In this document: positions 48,945 to 61,200 of the stretch, piece by piece
Numbering within the stretch: the first letter of the stretch is position 1
Layout: every line of letters starts with the position of its first letter
Assembly: GCF_021018805.1 (NCBI RefSeq)
Contig: NC_086247.1
Coordinates: forward strand, 93,046,140-93,110,139
Direction: 5' to 3'
DNA length: 64,000 nt
Origin: Prinia subflava
Lineage: Eukaryota > Chordata > Aves > Passeriformes > Cisticolidae
Notes under the pieces: model-generated
What the model was told of the DNA's origin: nothing
Database searches by the model: none
Seen by the model: only the letters and a program-made list of their open reading frames with translations
Translations under genes and position numbers: made by a program

Positions 48945-51900
48945 GTAGATTATTTGAATGAATGTGTTTTTGAATGGAGCCTTGCACCTGGTGGAGGTGT
49001 TACTTGTGCTAAAATGTGCTTCTTGTTTGTGATCGATATTTGTAGGTATTGTCTTAAGTAACGCTGCTTTCGTCCTTTACCAGAACCTGTGTTTGGGACT
49101 CTGAAGAAAAAAAAAATTAGGTATTTCAAAGAAAATTTTAGATATGGGCATGTGTCTTCCATTCCTTGACACCTGTTCTTGTGACTGCAGCCAACAGCAC
49201 TATTATCCATGACAGCAAAAGTGGAAAGATTTATCATAGTAGCATAGTACCATAGAGTAAGACTAATGCTTTGAAGGATCCATAATATTACTCCTAAACA
49301 GTACCTGTGAACAGGTAGTCTAACTTTTTAAATGTTACTTATAATTGAGATAAATGGATGAGCTCATACTGTCTATTAAATATCAATGTGTAACAAAGTA
49401 AAAAAGAATCAAAATCTCTGCCTACAACCATTGTATGACAAATGCTGAGTTTGTGAGAAACTGAAACAGATTTTGTCTTATGGTAGAACAACATAACCTG
49501 AAGAATTAAATTGTGATTTTTATAAGTTGCTAAACCTGACCAATACAGTGTCCTGCAATATCTAGAGGCTGAAGCAGAGGGTTGTTAACATTTAAGATAA
49601 AATACATCTATTAGAATAACTCTTCAGCTGAAGATTCTAGGAAAAAAAATAAAAGTGAATAAGAATGAAACTAAAACTGTTAAATACATGAGTTGGCTCA
49701 TGCAGTGGAAAACTACATAAAAACAGGGTCCTATTCTTATTGCTACATATCATTCCAAACATATGCTTTTTCCATTTCTAAGTTTTGTGTAATAAAATAT
49801 TAATGGTGCAATGAAATGACTCCTTAGAAACGGAGGACGTTCCATATGAGAACTATCTTTAAAATGCTGTGAGACCTTGGGGGCAGTTTTGTCCTTGACT
49901 TCACATGAGTAGTAGGTCATGGACAAAGCCTTTCCAATAGCTGCTGAGTTTAGGAATCTGTTTTGTGTGAAACAGTCTACAAGACCATGAATTTCCACTA
50001 GAAAAAGGAGGAACAAGGCCTGCTAAATCTTATATGTATCAAGAGAGGTATAGGCTCTTATGCTTCTGAATATTATGACAATATATATTATTGAAAGTTT
50101 TGTCCTAGTACTACAACCTCTTCATCTGGTTTATTCCAGCCATGGATTTGGAAGTAGCTTCCAAATATCGGTGTTCTCCATGCAATTGCTAGAGTTTTAT
50201 GAGGGTTCATCCTGCGGAATGTCAACAAGCTTTGAGCTCTATCTGTATTCTTTGACCAAGTCCTGCAGCTCCACAGGAACATGCTTTCTGATAAAATAAA
50301 AAATAGCCTATTCCTCTGTAGTGTCATGCTTCTACCTGGGGATTAAATATCTCTCTTTTTATTTTAGAGTAATTTAAATATCTTTATTGAGATCTGCTTA
50401 AGCAAAAGATGGTACTAGATTCTCAGGTTTTACTGGTTGCGTGCTGCTATGCCTTGTTTCTACTGCAGAAGAAAAAAAAGTCAAATAGTTCCCATGGGAA
50501 ATAAGATACAAATTAACAGGAGTGAACCATTAGAGCAGATTATATAAATTTACCATCTTTTGGAATTCCTAATATGTTCCTAAAAGATAAAAAGTCTATG
50601 GAGATGGCTCTAGTTCTAGTCAGTTGATCATAATTGCCTCATTATCATAATACTCCCTATAGGGCCCTACAGTAGTCATAACCTGCACTTTCTCTAACAC
50701 AAAACCTGCATCCCTCCAAGGGTGCCTTCTATGCAGAGCTGCCACTGTATCTAATCCTTCATCTCAGTGCATTATGGTGTAGGAGAATGCTCCCAGACCT
50801 GCCATATAATGTAAAAAACTTTGAAGTCTGAAAATGCCATTATCAAACTTTTAAATATGAAAAGACATTCAGTATTCTTAAATACTTGAATTTTGTGTTT
50901 TCATTATAGAAAGTAGGTATATGAATTGTACTTACCTGAGTGATTATTGTTTTAAAGAGATTATTCCTTCAGTAATGGCACCTTAAAAGTAATTTCTTAG
51001 GCTGGTTTTAACAACACTAGGTATAAATAGTAATCTAATTATACTTAGGAGAGATTTATAGCTCTGATGACTTTCGCTTTAAAATTTCAAAGGGACTGAC
51101 ATGAGTAATCAACATATCCCATACTGTGAATTCATCTTGCTATTGTAAAAAACACCTGCCAATTGCTTGTCGGCAGAATGATATGCGATGCTGCATGTAT
51201 TATTTCAGGAATTAGTGATACGTGTGCATAATATATGCATTTTTTTTTCAATGCCAAGACGTAAAACAGATGGAAAAGCTCCTTGATGGAAAAGCTTAGG
51301 TTTCCAGTGCTATGGGTTTTTCTTTAATATTGTTTCTGCGGCTATTAATTTTTGTTTCTTTCTGGATTTTCCAGCCAACTTATTATGTAGGGCATGGTGT
51401 CCCTATATGAATTATGTAACACACAGACAAATGACACTAAAAGCACATTATTGAAGTCTTAAAGTACACTTATTTGGAAACACCAGATCTAAAGATGTTG
51501 TCCTATGTACATGATGATGGTCTTCATTTACATGGTCTTTATTTACTTGCACAGAATTCTAGTCTGCACTTCTGCTAATTATCCTGCACTTCTACTAAAT
51601 AAAACAGGGCAAGTATATGAGTTTAAGTGTGGGATTACAGCTTCTCATACATGATGCTCTTGGTATGCTTTTTTTATTCAAGCCTGAGAACATCTGCACA
51701 GTCAATGCATGAACACAAGCTGGGAACCCAGGTCATTTCCTAATAGATTGTTTTGATGCAGCCAGCTTGTTTGTCGGGTGAGAAGCAGAATTTATCTATG
51801 CAGGTCTGGACTGTGCTGTCGTTTGCTCTCAGCTAAAGAACAGTCTATTTGTTCAGTAGCATAGGCACAGGTGCACACATTATTTTGGGAGATTAGAGAA

Positions 51901-53175
51901 GACTGCTATAGGAAAATGCATTAGTTCACAGAATTCTGCTCCTCCTCCTCTGCATTTGCTGCAAGAGTAGAAAATAAATGGGTAAAAATAAATAATAATA
52001 AAAAAGGACAGAACAGTCAACTGCAGGAAATGAGAAATCCAGGAACGAAACCCCAACAAAATATTAGTCGAGTGTTAAATCAGAACTGATGTATCCTGAT
52101 TCTAGATTAAGACAGTCTGCAAAATTTATGTTTATATTTTAACGCATCTGCACGCAAGCCTTATATTAGACAACTACAGTCTTGATTCTAGCCCTTCCTT
52201 TTTCCTAGGTGTTTGACTTTGCAAGTTTAGCAAAAGGGTGTTCATCATGTACAATGTACATGTGCATGTATAATGTTTCCTTGTTTTGAATATTGGACGA
52301 ATTTTCTTCTAGAGTGGTTAATCACAATGGTTTAAGCACACTGCTCAGGTTTCTGCTGCTTGAGTTTCACATTAGATTGAAAGTTGTTGTCCTATGTGAA
52401 TGATTGTCACAAGGTGACCATAAGGTGAGTTGACAATATCACTTGTAATAGTCACACAAAGTGGGATGTTGTGCCTGACTTCAGGCTTTGCATATGCACA
52501 ATCTCTGATGGGCATAAACCTTTCTACCACTCCCTTTGCAGCTTGATGCCTTTTTCTCTGCTAAACTGTTTCTGTCATGTCTCCATTTCCTTGTCAGGCA
52601 TCTTCTCCAATCTCAATCTCTATTACCCCATAAGAGTAATTTTCTCCCTGTTTTGCTTCCCAGCATTCTCCCAGTTTGTAACATATTTGCTTAGACATAT
52701 CTTTATGCCTCTTTTTCTTGTGCCTTACTCCCCTGGTTTTGCTGTTCAGTTTTTCCTCTTATCCTGCCCGCATTGAAATTAGATGATTTCCTGCTGCTAG
52801 CAGGGGGATTAGTGGGAAGGGTGGAGAGACAGGTTCTTGGTCACAGTTTCAGCCATTACAGCAAAATTCTGGCTCTGACAGCCACAGCAGCCCTCAGCTG
52901 AGTGTATCCCTTCTGGTTGCACACGTGCAGCCAGCAAGCCTGGGGATCTCTGAGGGCATGGAATATTCTCACTCATCCTCAGGGGCAGCTACATGTGCAG
53001 CCCAGGAAGCTACTCAGAACAGTGAGACCCTCAAGTACACTTAATGCAGAGGAGATCTTCAGGGACTTTTAGCTGAGAGACTCTAAATCTTTTCAAGACC
53101 CTGCATTCTTTTTCCTCCCTCCATCCCCAGACTTGGATCTTTGTTGAGGCAACCAGAGTCAGTGCAGACCTTTTG
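48945..53175. other. Unique block, no gene recognised
   Basis: No exon, RNA gene or convincing transposon was found. A phrase near 49230-49275 (CATAGTACCATAGAGTAAGA) hints at a minus-strand CR1 terminus but is too weak to call. The 101-codon open frame at 52471-52776 is hydrophobic with no domain. Confidence 0.5.
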
Positions 53176-53222
53176 AAACAAACAAACAAACAAACAAACA
53201 AACAAACAAACAAACAAACAAA
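53176..53222. repeat. (AAAC)n tetranucleotide microsatellite
   Basis: Nearly 12 copies of AAAC run without interruption and end in AAAACCCC. Minus-strand translation gives repeats of Phe-Val-Cys-Leu, an artefact. It is likely polymorphic in length. Confidence 0.95.
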
Positions 53223-54006
53223 AACCCCAACCCCTAACACAAATGTACTCCAGGCTTTTTTTAATATTGCAAATACTTTTCTTCATCGCTGGAAGCAGCT
53301 AAATATTTTTAGGATAAGTTTCCATTCCCTCCTTCCTGCGAGTAATGTAGGCTAGTATTTGCTGTGTACCATTTGGGGAAAACATTTTTTCCTGGCCTCC
53401 TTAGACCATCTCATAAACTTTTAAAGGGATTTAATTAAGTAACTTTGTTCTCGTAATAAAATTACCTAACTTCCTTCATGTCTTCCCATCTAACTTCAGT
53501 GTGCTCTCAGGTTTCTTGTGTGCTGCCACTCTCTGGGCTGTGTGGTCATGACTAGAGGTGATATATTGTTATGATTAAGTGAAATGTGCATAGTTGATTA
53601 GCTTTTCATTGGGCAGCCACCCAGAGCACTGAAACTGTAGAGTGGGAATGCAGTACTGAGGAAAACTTTGTCTAGATATTCCAAAATGGAGAAAAGGAGC
53701 TGCCAAGTGTAAATTAAAACCATTTGGTCTGAATACTGAGGATAATTGTCTCCTTCATTCACCAGGTTTAGATAGTCTGCATTGCTTGGATGTTTATTTT
53801 GTATCATATTCTGGTTCCACCATTAAGCTACTATGTGCAAGTCTCATCAGACACTCTTGTTGAATAGTCTTACTCTTGTGGAACAAATCTGCAGATCAAT
53901 AGCTGTTCATATATAACTATAACCATACAAAGATCTGTTTTTCTCTTCAAGTCAGTTTTATACTGCTGTCACTTTGCTGCATTCAGTGCTACACGGGGGT
54001 GTAAAT
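53223..54006. other. Unique spacer between microsatellite and LTR
   Basis: No gene or repeat is recognised in this stretch. Its last six bases (GTAAAT) adjoin the LTR start. Confidence 0.5.
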
Positions 54007-54715
54007 TGTCATAGCCCAGGACATCCCTCTGGCCGCCCTGGAGGGTTTGGAGACTGGACAGGGGGGTCTGGGATCTGTACAAGGGCGTCAGCCAGCCTCA
54101 CACAGAGCCCAGGAGGACACTGCCTCTGATCCCTGTCCATGGGAGTGAGTGTCCACATTGTATGAAGAATCACAGGCTGAAAGAATTCAAAATAAGTAGT
54201 AGCTAGTTTATCATACAGGGTAAATGTAGAATCTAGGATTTTTAGTATATGGGGTTCAAGAGGCAAGATGGAGGAATTGGGGAGTGGTCCTGTCCTCCTT
54301 GTTGTTGTTCTCATCCCCCATTTTCTGCTGAGTTGTATCACAAGGATTGGTTTAGAGTAGAAATTACATATTAACATAGGTGGTAAATATTGGTAAGATT
54401 TTGTAAATAAAAAATATGTTGTGGATCGTGGTTGGACCAGGGAAATGGTACATAAAGTCCGGGACCCTCCAGTCTGCCGCGTGTCCTGCTCTGCAGGGGA
54501 CGCCTCACAGAGCTGAGAAAGAACAAAGAGATAATGAAAGAATAAACAACCTTAAAAACATGGACTGGCAGACTCTGTTTGTCTTCTCTGGCTCTGGCGT
54601 GGGACCTTTCAGGCAAGAAAAGCTCGAAAACCCTACCTACCTCAGGGAACAGCAACCCCGAGGTGAATCTCAGGGAACAGCGACCCTGAGAGTAAATGAG
54701 ACTCAGGTTTTGCCA
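54007..54715 (+). mobile_element. LTR of an endogenous retrovirus, probably solo
   Basis: The likely start is TGTCATAGCCCAGGACATCC. A TATA-like TACATAAAG lies at 54449-54457 and a poly(A) signal AATAAA at 54541-54546, so the plus strand is the sense strand. The right part (R/U5) contains AAGAAAAGCTCGAAAACCCT and a duplicated 28-bp unit (54641-54696). CpGs are more frequent than in the flanks, as in other LTRs of the window. The family resembles a bird ERV LTR that I recall only loosely. The right edge is unclear: it may end near 54691, where GTAAAT (54692-54697) exactly repeats the six bases left of the start, or near 54715, after CTCAGGTTTTGCCAAC. No internal retroviral region is visible. 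Confidence 0.6.
54641..54696. repeat. Two 28-bp tandem units in the LTR, each a hairpin
   Basis: CTCAGGGAACAGCAACCCCG starts unit one at 54641 and CTCAGGGAACAGCGACCCTG starts unit two at 54669. Unit two contains the perfect inverted repeat CTCAGGG / CCCTGAG with an 8-base loop; unit one has the same with one mismatched position. A third partial CTCAGG follows near 54702. In retroviral LTRs this position would be in the U5 leader RNA. Confidence 0.7.
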
Positions 54716-56079
54716 ACGGCCCTTTCAGATAGGAAACCCTCTTCACCTCTCCAAACCTGCTCTGCTTTGGGAGAAAAGGGTGGGAAAGAATACCAGCATC
54801 CCTAGATAGCAGCCATCCCACACGCTTCAACCCTTTATACTGCTGAGGTTCAGAGCAGGGAAGACTTTGTTCAATGTTTTCAAAACTAAATTTCAGATGT
54901 CAAGGACACTACGTTCACACAAGAATGTGCATGAACACAGGCTTGTACACATACAGGCATACACACATAGGAAGGCACATATATGCTCACACAGAATGTT
55001 ATGTGAGTGCACACACACGTGTGGGTCAAAGACTCAGAGAAACTGCCTGTCTGCCAGTTTTTATCTAAGTGTCCTCTAAAATTGGCAGAGTTTTCCTACA
55101 ACTCTGTTGACAAAAGATGCAGAGGACAACTCTCTTCTTCTAGACTTAGAGAAACAACATCAAAAAGAGACCAAAGATCTTTTTTATCCCAAATTTTAAG
55201 GAAGAACCTTATAATGTTCTCACCCTTATATCCCTAGCCTTTTTTTTTTTTTTTTAATTTGTGGCACCTTATCGTTGGAAACATTTTCCTAATACTTATT
55301 CTGTATCTTCACAACTGGAATTTAAACCTATCGTTTTTGTCCTAGCCATGGTGGATAAAGAGGACAGCAGTTCTTCATGGCAATCTTTTCCATATTTTAG
55401 GACAATTATGTTCTTCATGAGGCCCTCTTCTCTAGACTAAAGACTCCTATTCTTTCTTTACAGTGCTTGTTCTCCTGTGGACATCCAAGGGCTGCTACCC
55501 TCCTAGAAGACTGCTCTGACAACTGACACAATGCCCTAGAAAAGGAAATGTGAGAGGAATCCTTATATAAAATGACATGCTTCTTATAAAGCTCCTATTT
55601 TTACCTCTTTAATGGTGTATGGTTGTTTTTTCTAAATAGCCTGACTTAATTGACTCATATGCAGTTTGAAATCCCTCAGATTCTTTTCTGCAAAGCTTCT
55701 GATCAGCTGGATTTCCCCCCCCGTTAAATTTATAGAGTTACTAATTCTGACTTAAGTGAAGGAGTCTGCATGATCCTTTCTGCCTTGTCTGTTTATCAGA
55801 GTATTGTTCCAGTGGACAAAGATCTTTTCCATTCTAGTCTTACTGTCAGAAGTGCCTGCTATCCACACTGTTTGATGCTGTCTTCAAAGGCCACAAGAGT
55901 TTTCTTTACTCTGTTTGCTAATGAAGCTATAAAATATCATGGAATTTGGGAGGTCATATTAAAAAAAAAGGTGCTATTTAATGGTGAATGCTTATATCAA
56001 CATTTCAAAAGCAATTTTCAGCCAACTCTACACCCATCTCAGACTAATTTAATTGGGTTGTATTTCTTAGCACGCTTTC
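54716..56079. other. Unique DNA with degenerate CA-rich part
   Basis: A decayed CA/CACAT-rich stretch lies at about 54900-55030 and a T run at about 55241-55255. The 129-codon frame at 55770-56159 ends inside a CR1 tail and has no domain, so I do not count it as a gene. Confidence 0.5.
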
Positions 56080-56229
56080 AAGGGCTTCCCTCACTGGAAA
56101 TATTCAAGAACTGTCTGGATGCAATCCTGTACTGTGTGGTCTGGGAGGACCCTCCTTGAGCAGAGAGGTTGAAACAGATGACACACTGTGGTCCCTTTCA
56201 TCCTTGCAAATTCTGTGATTTTGTGATTG
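56080..56229 (+). repeat. CR1 LINE 3' end fragment
   Basis: TTCCCTCACTGGAAATATTC (56086 on), AAGAACTGTCTGGATGCAAT, CTCCTTGAGCAGAGAGGTTG and TGGTCCCTTTCATCCTTGCA match a CR1 terminus ('ctccctggagatattcaaaacccacctggac ... cttgagcaggggggttggactagatgatct ... ggtcccttccaacct'). The end is ATTCTGTGATTTTGTGATTG. About 150 bases remain, in plus orientation; the coding part is reduced to the last few dozen codons and is broken. Confidence 0.8.
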
Positions 56230-57402
56230 TGTGTGTGCTAAAAAGAGTCAAAAATTCACATCAGTTGAGTGGGAGAGAATGAATATTCTGCTCAGGCTTA
56301 ATGTAACTTTTATTCTCTTTGAATTAACAACTGAAAAACTTAAGATAATTACAGAGGCCTGTGAAAGTACAAAATGTAAGAAAAGTGTTGCAGAAGATTG
56401 TTATTTATTTTACCTGAGTCTTGGGTTTTACTAGTTTTTTTTCACATTGAAGTTCATTGCTAAATTATCTTTTTTAAATAACCATTCTTCTATACTGATA
56501 TTAAAGGTCACAGATCAGGTGACAATGAAACTTCTTTGAGCTCAATTTCTCGTGCAGGTATAAATGAGAAAAGAATATGACAGATTCCTTTTCTTTTTTA
56601 AAATAATCACATTTGCTTCTGGGGTTCTGAAATGCAGACCTTTTGCACATACATATACAAGTATCACTTGAAATTTCATGCTACAGATAACAAAAACGTC
56701 TTGTTTGTACTTCAGCCTCATTTGCTGCCAATTGTAAAGCTTGGTTCAGCAAACTGAGACCTTGATTTCATGAAGTGCCTTAATTTGTGCATCATTTGAA
56801 GTCTGTGAATAGGCCAATCTTCTCCAGTATGATTATTTGTATTTTCAAAGGATGTTATGTATGTGTTCCTTCATGTGCTTTCCTGGGGTCAACTTTTGTT
56901 CAAGTGAGGAAAGATGGGATTGAAATAAACCATGTTGTCTATAAAGTGGACATTTGACTATAGAAGCATTCTCATATTTTTATGTCTTTTAAGTTTATTT
57001 GTGTCTTCATGAACAAAAGGCCAGTTCCTTTTGATGAAATGAGCTCTGGAGGCTGACGGTGGGATAGTTTTAATTCTTTTGTTTTCTGATCCTCAAATTC
57101 TTTGAGTTGGTGCATAGTCCTTTCTTGGTTAGTTCTGTGGAGGTGTAATCTCTAGTGGGGAGTGTTAGTTTTCACATACTTTACTGTATGTCCTCACTTT
57201 GTGACTTACCGAGCACATCACATAGCTGGGGGAGTGGTATGTTTACATTTGTTGGTTCCTGGGACTGAATTTCAGTGTGACTCAGAAATGCTTTGTCTGC
57301 AGACTTTGAGTCATGGATAAGGTTTTTTTCATGTCTGGCATGATGTTAAATTCCATTCTTGACTGGTGGCTCAGTGTTTTTGGAGAGCTAGTGTTGTTGC
57401 TT
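56230..57402. other. Unique spacer between CR1 and LTR
   Basis: No gene or repeat is recognised in this AT-rich stretch. Confidence 0.5.
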
Positions 57403-57408
57403 AAATTT
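57403..57408. repeat. Target-site duplication, left copy (AAATTT)
   Basis: AAATTT (AAATTTT if one base of the element is shared) immediately precedes the LTR. The same bases follow the LTR at 57821. A 6-bp duplication is typical of ERVK integration. Confidence 0.6.
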
Positions 57409-57409
57409 T

Positions 57410-57444
57410 GGGGGTCTCCCGGGGAGTGCCCCCCGGAGACCCCC
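57410..57444. repeat. GC-rich terminal hairpin of the LTR
   Basis: GGGGGTCTCCCGGGG (57410-57424) pairs with CCCCCCGGAGACCCCC (57429-57444) across a loop of about four bases (AGTG), with one mismatch in the stem. It lies at the very end of the LTR (U5 side on the minus strand). Confidence 0.85.
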
Positions 57445-57539
57445 AGGTCCTAGGGTCATGGTGTTCCCGTGCTGGCAGGCAAAGAGACTCAGACGCCGGT
57501 GGGGTGCTGATGAGGTGAGGGTTTATTCACTGAGGGAGA

Positions 57540-57585
57540 GGGGAAGGGAAGGGGGGAAGGGGAAGGGGGGAAGGGGAAGGGGAGC
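57540..57585. repeat. GGGGAA purine tract inside the LTR
   Basis: GGGGAAGGGAAGGGGGGAAG and further GGGGAA/GGGGGGAA units make an all-purine stretch of about 45 bases. It offers many runs of four or more G, so G-quadruplex formation on the plus strand is plausible. On the LTR sense (minus) strand it is C/T-rich and lies upstream of the poly(A) signal. Confidence 0.8.
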
Positions 57586-57820
57586 GTCCGGAGGCCTGCA
57601 GGGGAAGAGGGGCAAAGAGGGCAGAGCCTTCTGCCTTAGCATTCTTAACACAGAGGTTCAAAGGGGCGCGGTAACATTCTCCAGCCAGTGAGGTTACAGA
57701 TACACGATACTGCAGGGAGGATACAGACTGGGAATAAACCATACATTTTCCAGGGGTGAACCAGAGCAAACCATTTCCATAAAATGCAATTCCACAAGCT
57801 AGAGATCCAGCACCTAACAG

Positions 57821-57826
57821 AAATTT
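57821..57826. repeat. Target-site duplication, right copy (AAATTT)
   Basis: AAATTT (followed by one more T) immediately follows the LTR and repeats the bases at 57403-57408. Confidence 0.6.
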
Positions 57827-58006
57827 TAAATGAGCTAAAGATTTGGGATGCAAGGCCTAAGAGTTTACTTCCTGCTAGTTGTAAGATTAATGAGCTGATG
57901 TCATTATTTTAAATCTCGTTGGCTGTTTTCTCTCATTCCATGGAAGCACTACCAAACTGATGGGATTTTCAGATGCTGAGCTTTTCTTCTCCTCAGAGCT
58001 CTTAAG

Positions 58007-58295
58007 TCATAGAATAATTTGGGTTAAAAGGAACATTTAAAGTCCAAATCCTTGTCCAAACCTCCTGTAATGAACAGGGATGTCTTCAACTGGATCAAGT
58101 CAGAACCACATCTAACCTGGCCATGAATGTTCCCAGGGATGGAGACGTACTACCTCTCTGGACAGCCTTTCCAGTGTTTCACCACCTCACCATAAAAATG
58201 TCTTCCTTTTACCCAGTCTAAATTTACCATCTTTTGATTTAAAACCATTTCCCTTTGTCCTGTTGCAGCAAGCCCCGAAGACAGAGAGGTTTGCT
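58007..58295 (-). repeat. CR1 LINE 3' end fragment, minus strand
   Basis: In plus reading this is the reverse complement of a CR1 terminus. TCATAGAATAATTTGGGTTA at 58007 is the reversed octamer end. CATCTAACCTGGCCATGAAT, CTGGACAGCCTTTCCAGTGT, TTCACCACCTCACC and TTTAAAACCATTTCCCTTTG then follow in the order of reversed CR1 ('ccaacctggccttgaac', 'gggcaacctgttccagtgcctcaccaccctcac', 'gtttaaaaccattccccttgtcc'). About 290 bases are kept. The C-terminal coding frame is interrupted. The left side of the match is the biological 3' end. Confidence 0.85.
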
Positions 58296-61200
58296 TCAGG
58301 TGCATATCAGATGCAGTACAACCTCAAGGAGAATCCAGCCAGGGAATGATCCTTTTGGAAGAGTTGAACAATGCATATGGAGGAGTCATTTGTTTCACCA
58401 GATCAGTTTAAGTCTGAAATAAAAGCTGTGAACTGCATGTGGGGTAGAGGTGTCAGCAGTGACTGCCTTGATTATCTGCTCTGTCACACCACTTGCTAAC
58501 ATAGATATAACTGATTACTGAAGCTTTCCTGTCCTTAGAAGCTTTTCTTTTGTTGATTAAATTATGATCTTCTCCTGATACCTCTAAGAACTGATGAGCT
58601 TCTAGTAGCCACCATGTTTTCTTAACTAATAGCCAAGGGCAACATACTTTAGAAAGTTCAGGTGATTTGAGACTGCTCACAAGTATCTAAAATGCTTCCA
58701 GCTAGGATCATGCAAGCCATAATATGTGAGTTAGTTTTAGCCACTCTCTGTTAAATCTATTAAACTTTTAGATGCTCAACTTTGTCAAGATTATTTCACA
58801 GACTCTTCTTTAATCTTGTATTCTTGTCATTCTCTTTGGTCTCACTTGATTGATCTCTTTGAGGATTCTTCTTGATGTTCTTAAATAGTTCATTATTCAT
58901 GGGGTCAGACAGGCTTCTTCAAACATGGGAGATCCCACTTCCAGAACTGGGAATGCACGCAAGCATTTTTCAGTCCTGCAGTGGTGGTCTTTTTTGTGCT
59001 GGAAATTAAACACCATTTTATAAGAAACTACAATAGATGCTTTACTCTGTTTTAATCATGCAAGATGACAATGATATGTTTTCTACATTTGAGCTGTAAT
59101 TAAGAAGATGTTACATGACTGGACTAGGTAGTATAAAGGACAGAACTGGAGCTTATAAATTTGTGATAAGGCTCACACTGTGCTGGGGCTTAGGCAGGAG
59201 GATGTGTATCTAAAGTGCAACACTCATACAGCTTTCAAAGAAGAGGGAACTGGCTGCCCTACTTATGACCCTTCCCTGTTGGCTGAGTGAGAAGGAAAAG
59301 CAACTTATAAAGTCTACCTTTCTTACTTCAAAGGAGAAAGGAACTGGGAAAAGGACAGAAGAAGGAAAAAGAAACACAGGGATTAAAGGAAGCACCCAAA
59401 TATATTCAAAGTGCTGATCCTTGCCTTCAGGAACTTGTTTTACTGCCTTGGTTAGCTGAATCATGAGGTTGTTTTTATATATTCCCCCAAGATATTCAAG
59501 CTCTTAAAAATTCTTGGCAAAATTCCAGTTATTCTCAAGAAGTATTTTCCATTCTGCCTCTAGGATTTCAGCATAGGATTTGCTGTCAGATTTTTGGGGC
59601 CTGATTCATTATAAATTTGCATATCTCTTTTGTGAGACACTTGGAGAATTTGCCCAGAGAGAGAGAGAGGGAGAGAAAGAGAATAATGCAGAGTAGCAGC
59701 AGGAGACAGAAATTTCTCTACTTTAAATAGAGAAGAGATGGAGAGGGGAATTTTCATAAAAAATCATTTCTCTAATGACTTCATGTATTGACTTCTCTAC
59801 TGCTCAATACCTGTACAAGTCTTCATTGCAGAGTGAGTGTGCAGTGCTTTAATTGCCTTGTTAAAGAAGAGAGGAATCTCTCCACAGCAGAGAACCATGA
59901 AGTCTTGCAGGCATCTCATACTGAACCAAAAGTATTGGATACCTTAGTATTGTAATTATTTGCCTTTCCTGCTTGAAGACTTATTAATGACTTTTTCTTG
60001 TATAGCTCAATCACAGAGGCACCTGATATTTTCAGCACTGTCTTTTTCTCTACAGTATTTCCCAAAATAAATGAGAAAAAGAAACTCAGAAGTATTAATT
60101 AAAATAAAAATAAAGCCAAAGTAGATGTCTATGTGACTCCAGTCCATTGAATTTTATAAATGATGACAGAAATATACAATAAAACTTAACTGAATGTTTA
60201 CACCTGTGATTCTGTGTTGAATGCTGACTTGGTGAAGGGTTTTTTTGTGGTTTTGTTAGTTTGTTTGTTTTTGTTGGGTTTTTTTTCTTTTTCTGTATAA
60301 CTGCTTTGGGTTTTTTCTTTACCAGTTACTGGTAAAGAATACAATAACAAATACCCTTCATATTAAGCACATAGACAAACACAGGGAACTGGGATTGAAA
60401 GGGGTGTGATAGCTCAAGGAATCCATGTGCCCAAGTGAATTAATTATTCTTTAGTATGTGAAAATGTGTCTCTACGTGTAAAACCAGAGTAACAATGAAA
60501 AAGTGAAGAAGGGATGTCTGGGATTTTACATTACGATGTAGACTCATTCTCTGAGGACATTAAAATACCTCATCTTGAGGCAAAACATTCATATATCTTC
60601 ATTGTTTCTTCTGTTTCTAGGGTCTTGTACAGCTACCTGGTGAAGTACCCTAGAGTTTACTTTGATGTGCACAGAAAAAAATTTAAGAAGTTGTCACACA
60701 TTTAATCATCACTGTCCTTAATAGACAGGGATGGTGTGTTGTTTAGTTTAGAGGCAGAGAAGTTATACAGATCTCTCTCCACGCACTGTTCCCATGTCCA
60801 CACCTACACAAAATCTGCTGTCTTGTTTTGACTGGGAAATGTCAATTATCCAGTGGTAGTGGTTTAGGGCTGGCACCTCATTTGAGTTGTCAGTAAATTA
60901 CAGTCCTTTAGGATGATACCAGAAGAAAGCCTTGCCAAATCCCATCACGAACCACACACCCCATCACACTGAGCACCCAGAAATTAGAGGATAGATGAGG
61001 GATCACTGTGGAAGTTAACCAACATGCATCCCATTTCTATAGTGAAAAAAACTAAGAAATTGCTCAATCTATATACTATGGTTTGAGGTATCTGATTTTT
61101 TCCCACTTGGCACAGAGTCAGGTTGTTATAGATACCTTTCAGATCCTGTATAATATCTGATATTGTTATCTGGATGTCTCAGACACCTTAGGATGTCCTA

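Larger units (their letters stand above)
57409..57820 (-). mobile_element. Solo LTR of an endogenous retrovirus (ERVK-like)
   Basis: Read on the minus strand it begins CTGTTAGGTGCTGGATCTCT (57820 downward) and ends GGAGACCCCCA at 57409, giving TG...CA ends if the first C is ignored. The poly(A) signal AATAAA is at 57527-57522 (minus), followed by CCCTCACCTCATCAGCACCC and TGAGTCTCTTTGCCTGCC, a usual R/U5 layout. The flanks share AAATTT, a 6-bp target-site duplication, supporting a complete solo LTR about 412 bases long. It contains a GGGGAA-type purine tract (57540-57585) and a GC-rich terminal hairpin. There is no adjoining gag/pol or primer-binding site. The ERVK label is inferred from duplication length and layout only. 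Confidence 0.75.

Noticed and set aside
49228..49280. Possible minus-strand CR1 terminus (CATAGTACCATAGAGTAAGA, TTTGAAGGATCC)
   Set aside because: Only the repeated CATAG words fit, and no downstream CR1 body can be followed.
55770..56159. 129-codon plus-strand frame
   Set aside because: Its C-terminal third is the CR1 tail at 56080 and the remainder has no domain.
60815..60960. Phrase TGTCTTGTTTTGACTGGGAA resembling the start of a bird ERVL LTR
   Set aside because: The rest of the LTR order (polymerase II signals, terminal CAACA) does not follow within 600 bases.
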